Shown piece by piece: positions 60,519-64,000 of a stretch of DNA of 64,000 nucleotides; positions within the stretch are counted from its first letter, which is position 1, and each line of letters starts with the position of its first letter. Made by a program: the position numbers and the translations under genes. The notes beneath the pieces were generated by a model. The model saw nothing but the letters and a program-made list of their open reading frames with translations, did not search any database and had not been told where the DNA came from. Source of the stretch: an uncultured Kiritimatiellota bacterium (lineage in GTDB: Bacteria; Verrucomicrobiota; Kiritimatiellia; RFP12; UBA1067); contig CAKTYZ010000004.1 in the NCBI GenBank assembly GCA_934635225.1, positions 140,126-204,125 on the forward strand, in the 5' to 3' direction.

Positions 60519-61511
60519 CTACGCGATGAACCGCTTGTGCGAGTTCTTGACGTTGTTCTGGTTGACAAGCGCATACTGCATGGTCGTGTCGATCTTCGAG
60601 TGGCCGAGCAGACGCTGGACCTGCTCGACCGGCATTCCCTTGTCGATGGCCCGCGTCGCCATTGTCCGGCGGAACTTGTGCGGATGCACCCGGTTGATGC
60701 CGAGCCGCCGCCCCAGCCGCCGCAGGCGAATCTCCACGCCGCTGATCTTCAGCCGCGCGTGCGGCGCGGCGAGCGAGACGAACAGCGCGGGGTTGTCGTC
60801 GCCGCGCGCCGCCAGATAGTTCTTGAGGTGTATCTTTGTCCGCGCGTCAAAGTACGCGGGCCGCTCCTTGCCGCCCTTGCCGAAGACGACGCACTCGCGG
60901 TTCTCGAAGTCGATGTCGGCGCGGTTCAGCCCCACCAGTTCGCCCACGCGCATCCCCGTGGACGACAGGAGGTCGATGATGGCAAGGTCGCGGACGCTGC
61001 CGCAGCTGTCGCGCATCTGCTCCAGCGCCTCGTCCGAGTATGCCTCCTTGACGGGACGCTCCATGCGGATCTTGTGGATGCGCCGGACCGGGCTTTTCAG
61101 GATGTAGTTCTCGTCCTCAAGCCATGAGAAGAAGCTGGAGAGTATGCGCCTGATGTTGTCCATGTTCAGCTTGCTGCACTTGCGCTCTTCTTGATAGTCG
61201 GAGAGATAGGTGCGCAGATGCTCCGTCGTCATGTGTACAAGCGGCATGGCGAGCGTTTCAAGCATCTTGCAGATTGTCAGGCGGTAGTAGCGGATCGTCC
61301 GTTCGCTGCATCCCTCCAACCGCTTCGCCTCGTAGAAGCGTTCGGCTATCGTATCGTTCGGAACCTCCGGCTCCGCACCGACGGACTCGTCCCTGACAAC
61401 GACGGAACCGAAGAGTGCATGTTCCAGCACCCTGTGCAGTTGCGCCCTTTGCGCGTTGTCAAGAACCTCTAACATTCCCTGTTCGACCTCTCGTATGATC
61501 TTCTCTTTCAT
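60519..61511 (-). CDS. XerC/D-like tyrosine recombinase
   Basis: 330 residues. A SAM-like N-terminal DNA-binding domain (about 75-165) precedes the catalytic domain with Arg in SSTGMRVGEL, Lys near GKGGKERP, HKFRRTM (His-x-x-Arg), GHSKIDTT and the nucleophile Tyr in MQYALV. In type I RM loci such recombinases shuffle hsdS target-recognition domains. Here it sits between the hsdS array and hsdR in the same transcription unit, which strongly suggests that job. GAGGAAA precedes the ATG. Confidence 0.92.
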   Translation of the reverse strand: MKEKIIREVEQGMLEVLDNAQRAQLHRVLEHALFGSVVVRDESVGAEPEVPNDTIAERFYEAKRLEGCSERTIRYYRLTICKMLETLAMPLVHMTTEHLRTYLSDYQEERKCSKLNMDNIRRILSSFFSWLEDENYILKSPVRRIHKIRMERPVKEAYSDEALEQMRDSCGSVRDLAIIDLLSSTGMRVGELVGLNRADIDFENRECVVFGKGGKERPAYFDARTKIHLKNYLAARGDDNPALFVSLAAPHARLKISGVEIRLRRLGRRLGINRVHPHKFRRTMATRAIDKGMPVEQVQRLLGHSKIDTTMQYALVNQNNVKNSHKRFIA

Positions 61512-61579
61512 TTTAGCGTTTCCTCGTCGCCTTGTGAACGCACCGCGTTCCCGGCGGCGTAGGATTCGCCGTGCTTGGA

Positions 61580-62215
61580 CTACCCGAAGAACTCCTGTAT
61601 CTTCGCCCTGTACAATTGCTTCGCCACATCCCGCCTCTGCCGGGCGGCAAACGCCAATTTGTCGACCTTCGCCACAAACGCCGCAAACTCACGCTGGAGG
61701 GCGAAAGGCGGGAGAGGAACCGCAATCGTCTTTATCTCTGAAAGGTTCAATGTTTTCTGTGCAATCCCTTTTACTTTGCGCTCTATCTGCTCTTGAACAT
61801 TTGAAGAGAGTATTACGCCATGCAAGAATACCGAATCCACCACAGCCTTACTCGGCTTAAGGTATGCAATATGCCTCTGGAATAGAAACCGTTTATCACT
61901 TTGTACAATAGCCGGATGGCCATATGATCCAACGGTGGAGAGCAATATGTCGCCTGGTTCGATTGGCGTTCGCTTTATCAGTTCGGAATAAGTGGCTTCA
62001 TCTATAAACTTCCCAGCATCGTATGTCAGGCGATTAGTCACGATATTTGAGACGAACAAAAAGGGAATGCCTTTCTCTACAAACTTTGGAGATTGATGCG
62101 TCCCGTCGGTAATTATTAAGCACACATCAGCAAGCGTTCTGGAGTTTGGCAAATCCCCGAACATCTCCACAAACCGCGATTTGTGCGGGCGTCTATATGA
62201 ACGACGGTATCTCAT
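61580..62215 (-). CDS. hsdS: HsdS half-gene (second target-recognition domain)
   Basis: 211 residues containing one TRD plus a conserved helix. The chain begins MRYRRSYRRPHKSRFVEMFG, so it starts inside the central conserved region, and ends with the distal helix LALQ/FALQREFAAFVAKVDKLAFA. The ATG overlaps the stop of the upstream half-gene (TAATG at 62215-62217). It may work as half-subunits that dimerise, or serve as a donor cassette for the full-length gene. The C-terminal helix is nearly identical to that of 62760-63899. Confidence 0.85.
   Translation of the reverse strand: MRYRRSYRRPHKSRFVEMFGDLPNSRTLADVCLIITDGTHQSPKFVEKGIPFLFVSNIVTNRLTYDAGKFIDEATYSELIKRTPIEPGDILLSTVGSYGHPAIVQSDKRFLFQRHIAYLKPSKAVVDSVFLHGVILSSNVQEQIERKVKGIAQKTLNLSEIKTIAVPLPPFALQREFAAFVAKVDKLAFAARQRRDVAKQLYRAKIQEFFG
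61645..61702 (-). repeat. hsdS distal-helix repeat, copy 1
   Basis: 58 bp, direct copy at 62824-62881 with 56/58 identity. It encodes the conserved LQREFAAFVAKVDKLAFA helix shared by the half-gene and full hsdS. Confidence 0.85.
62161..62183 (-). repeat. hsdS central repeat, copy A
   Basis: Encodes KSRFVEMFG. The same core CACAAACCGCGATTTG recurs at 62223-62250 and 63308-63338, all in one orientation. Confidence 0.8.
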
Positions 62216-62763
62216 TATGCCGCCTCCACAAACCGCGATTTGACAAGTTGATCGAGACGAGCAACTTGCGAATCTGCCAGTTCAATTATATGATTGACCT
62301 TATCCAGCGTATCAGACACGACTTCTTGCTCTCGCTCCGGCAGAACTTGTATCTTAAGATTCTTAACAAAATCGAGCGTCACACCCTTGACTGTCGCGCC
62401 TTTACCATTGGCGATTAATTCGTCGGCTTTTGATATGAACCAATAATAGAGATACCTTCGTGACAGTTCCCCGTTAGGGATTACCGCCTTAAGGTCTTGA
62501 TTGATTGCCGTATCCTGCCCAAGGAAGCAGACCTTGCCAAGTCCTACATGAGTAGAGATAACAACTTCTCCCTTGGGTATTATGTTTGTCGCGCTTTGCT
62601 GCACAGCATCGGGTGTAATCGAATGCTCGGTCGTCTTTATTACTCGAACATTCATGTCTCGAACAGTAGCCCAAGGGATACTGCCATTGTAGAAGTCGGG
62701 ATTCTTCTTGGATGGAGTCCCCCCGCCAACAAAAGTACAGATATCGCCAAGCTGCTTTATCAT
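62215..62763 (-). CDS. hsdS: HsdS half-gene (first target-recognition domain)
   Basis: 182 residues: one TRD (LGDICTFVGGGTPSKKNPDFY) and the central coiled-coil (ADSQVARLDQLVKSRFVEAA-stop). It ends exactly where a two-TRD HsdS would continue. The next half-gene repeats KSRFVE after an intervening MRYRRSYRRPH, so the split looks like an insertion/duplication at the central repeat. Its ATG overlaps the stop of the full-length hsdS (ATGA at 62760-62763). Confidence 0.85.
   Translation of the reverse strand: MIKQLGDICTFVGGGTPSKKNPDFYNGSIPWATVRDMNVRVIKTTEHSITPDAVQQSATNIIPKGEVVISTHVGLGKVCFLGQDTAINQDLKAVIPNGELSRRYLYYWFISKADELIANGKGATVKGVTLDFVKNLKIQVLPEREQEVVSDTLDKVNHIIELADSQVARLDQLVKSRFVEAA
62223..62250 (-). 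repeat. hsdS central repeat, copy B
   Basis: 28 bp, ends CAAGTTG; shared with 63308-63338. It encodes QLVKSRFVE at the end of the first half-gene. Confidence 0.8.
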
Positions 62764-63899
62764 GAAAATGCCTCCGAAAGCTGTTTACGATACAGTTTCT
62801 CGGCTGATTCTAGGCTCTCCCTAACGGCAAACGCCAATTTGTCGACCTTCGCCACGAACGCCGCAAACTCGCGCTGGAGGGCAAGGGGAGGGGTCATCAC
62901 CTTGATTCTTCGCGCAACAGGCACAGTCAATTGAGGAATAGAAGTGCCCGTATTCTTCGCACTACGCCCAGAAAGCGCGGCTTCGAGATATGACAGATCC
63001 ATTATCTCGCGATTTGGCGTTGCGACAATAAGTCTAATAATCGGCACAAAAGGCTGCTCCCTGCGCTTTACAAAACCGATAGTGCCGCGCCCCGATATCG
63101 TTATGCTTGGTTTCGTTATTCGCGCCTCATTAGCAAAGCCATAAAGCCCATCGTTTTCAATACCATTTGAATAGATCGGTACTCTGTGATTCTCATCGCT
63201 AATCTTCACGCTATCTTCAGGTACATCTTTGCCTGCCGAAATAGACTGGCATACATCCGCTAAATTTACTATTGGGAATTTAGCGGTTCCTGCTTCTACA
63301 TTCCCGAACATCTCCACAAACCGCGATTTGACAAGTTGCTGGAGCTGCACAAGTTGTTGCTTGCGCTTAGCAATAATATCGCAAATCCGGTCAAGTTTTG
63401 CCGTGATTCGCCGCTGCTCGTCAAGCGGCGGGAGAGGGATTTTCGCATTCAACAACTCTTTTGTACCAAGCCGAGGCATCTTTGCGCCAGCCGTTCTATT
63501 CATCGCGTAGGAAACAAATGTCGGTGAGCGCAAAAACCAGCAAACGAATTCTCGGGTTGCACGATCGGCATTGCTTCGCAGAGGAAGAATTTCGGAAGTT
63601 GCAACACCTTTGCAATCTGGTAGCACAACCTTGTTAAGATTTGGGCGAAGCTTGGAATACAAGATGCAATCTTCATCAAAGGCTACGGTTGATTCACCAG
63701 GCGCATTTCTATCGACATAAATACGCTGAATCACTCGCCCCGTCTGCTGTTCAATCATGTCAAGATTTAGGAGCCAGATTTCTTCTTCACAAGGGAATGA
63801 TGTCGAAGTATCGATTCGGCACACATCCCCCAGCCGCGCCTGCGTTGCAACGCCGCTCTCCGCGCCTCTGCGCCTCTGCGTTACGACATCCCCGCTCAC
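62760..63899 (-). CDS. hsdS: Type I restriction specificity subunit, full length
   Basis: 379 residues starting at GTG 63899. TRD1 occupies about 18-160 and the central helix about 160-205 (DRICDIIAKRKQQLVQLQQL, KSRFVEMFG). TRD2 is about 206-340 and the distal helix (LALQREFAAFVAKVDKLAFA) is about 340-379. It recognises the bipartite DNA target and carries HsdM and HsdR. Its repeats match those of the two half-genes downstream, giving a source for domain exchange. The GTG start overlaps the stop of the upstream partial gene. Confidence 0.92.
   Translation of the reverse strand: MSGDVVTQRRRGAESGVATQARLGDVCRIDTSTSFPCEEEIWLLNLDMIEQQTGRVIQRIYVDRNAPGESTVAFDEDCILYSKLRPNLNKVVLPDCKGVATSEILPLRSNADRATREFVCWFLRSPTFVSYAMNRTAGAKMPRLGTKELLNAKIPLPPLDEQRRITAKLDRICDIIAKRKQQLVQLQQLVKSRFVEMFGNVEAGTAKFPIVNLADVCQSISAGKDVPEDSVKISDENHRVPIYSNGIENDGLYGFANEARITKPSITISGRGTIGFVKRREQPFVPIIRLIVATPNREIMDLSYLEAALSGRSAKNTGTSIPQLTVPVARRIKVMTPPLALQREFAAFVAKVDKLAFAVRESLESAEKLYRKQLSEAFS
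62824..62881 (-). repeat. hsdS distal-helix repeat, copy 2
   Basis: Direct partner of 61645-61702 (56/58). Confidence 0.85.
63308..63338 (-). repeat. hsdS central repeat, copy C
   Basis: 31 bp encoding QLVKSRFVEMFG in the full hsdS; matches copies A and B. Confidence 0.8.
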
Positions 63900-64000
63900 T
63901 TTCCGCCTCCCTTCGCCGCGAGGCCTTTTGGCGTGAGGCGGTATTTCTGCGTGGGCGAGCGCGGCGAATTGGGCTGCGTCATCTCGACAAGGCCAAGTTC
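63896..64000 (-). CDS. C-terminal end of a gene continuing beyond the window
   Basis: The last about 34 codons, ELGLVEMTQPNSPRSPTQ then KYRLTPKGLAAKGGGK-stop, look like the winged-helix end of an AlbA_2/RecG-like ATP-binding protein of the kind often inserted in type I RM loci. The stop overlaps the GTG start of hsdS. The rest is outside the window. Confidence 0.55.
   Translation of the reverse strand, partial: ELGLVEMTQPNSPRSPTQKYRLTPKGLAAKGGGK

Noticed and set aside
57694..60819. A 1,041-codon plus-strand frame opposite hsdR
   Set aside because: It is the antisense shadow of hsdR; composition is Arg/Leu/Asp/Val-biased without motifs, while hsdR shows full helicase motifs.
61536..61550. 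GAACGCACCGCGTTC near the integrase gene as a further iteron
   Set aside because: Half-sites match but are 3 bp apart and single; likely chance or a small hairpin.

Overview
The window is one GC-rich chromosomal segment. It looks like a gut-type member of the PVC bacteria, with Kiritimatiellae/Verrucomicrobiota my best guess. That is an inference from the mix of content: many secreted glycoside hydrolases, long autotransporter-strand-like passengers, LamG and SUMF1-fold secreted proteins, XylR-type (LacI-like plus AraC) regulators and standard TTGACA/TATAAT-like promoters. No rRNA, tRNA or CRISPR was seen, so the taxonomy rests on protein style alone. Nearly all genes are on the minus strand.

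Layout: 1-4063 is a housekeeping block (Ser/Thr kinase, signal peptidase I, secreted protein, guaB), coupled by ATGA overlaps. 4113-21000 is a glycan-foraging run: a frameshifted GH106, GH30, a strand-repeat passenger, a GH110-like beta-helix, a NagX-like acyltransferase, GH20, a triple LamG protein and a second beta-helix. It is interrupted at 12691-13775 by a serine-recombinase cassette with 30-bp inverted ends. 21100-22570 is an IS5-like insertion with an odd companion ORF. 22716-26023 is a GH95 gene plus its XylR-type regulator. 26139-28454 is an NfnAB-like (SudAB) flavoprotein pair, the only sizeable plus-strand operon. 28478-41620 is a second foraging run: GH13, passenger, Asp-box sialidase, GH71-like/SGNH esterase fusion, a small secreted protein and a SUMF1-fold protein. 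41526-48222 is a 6.2-kb module, paralogous to the previous one and AT-richer by eye, flanked by 226-bp direct repeats. 48241-57241 holds an AAA ATPase, a second XylR-type regulator, a phosphoesterase, an esterase, a glycogen branching enzyme, purF and a membrane protein. 57367-64000 is a type I restriction locus with hsdR, a tyrosine recombinase and three hsdS genes or half-genes; hsdM presumably lies just outside the right edge.

Taken together, GH95, GH110-like, GH20, sialidase, sialate O-acetylesterase and GH106/GH30 activities would fit removal of fucose, galactose, HexNAc and sialic acid caps from mucin-type host glycans. No sugar transporter is present.

The strongest candidate for an undescribed system is 12691-13775. 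A Pin/Hin-type recombinase gene lies between 30-bp inverted repeats, together with seven copies of the palindrome GAACGCGTTC at an exact 22-bp period. An outward promoter sits immediately inside the right repeat. Inversion would point that promoter at the GH110-like/passenger/GH30 operon, which suggests a self-contained phase switch for a glycan-use operon. Two other plastic loci are the hsdS half-gene array with its recombinase, and the direct-repeat-flanked GH71/SUMF1 module.
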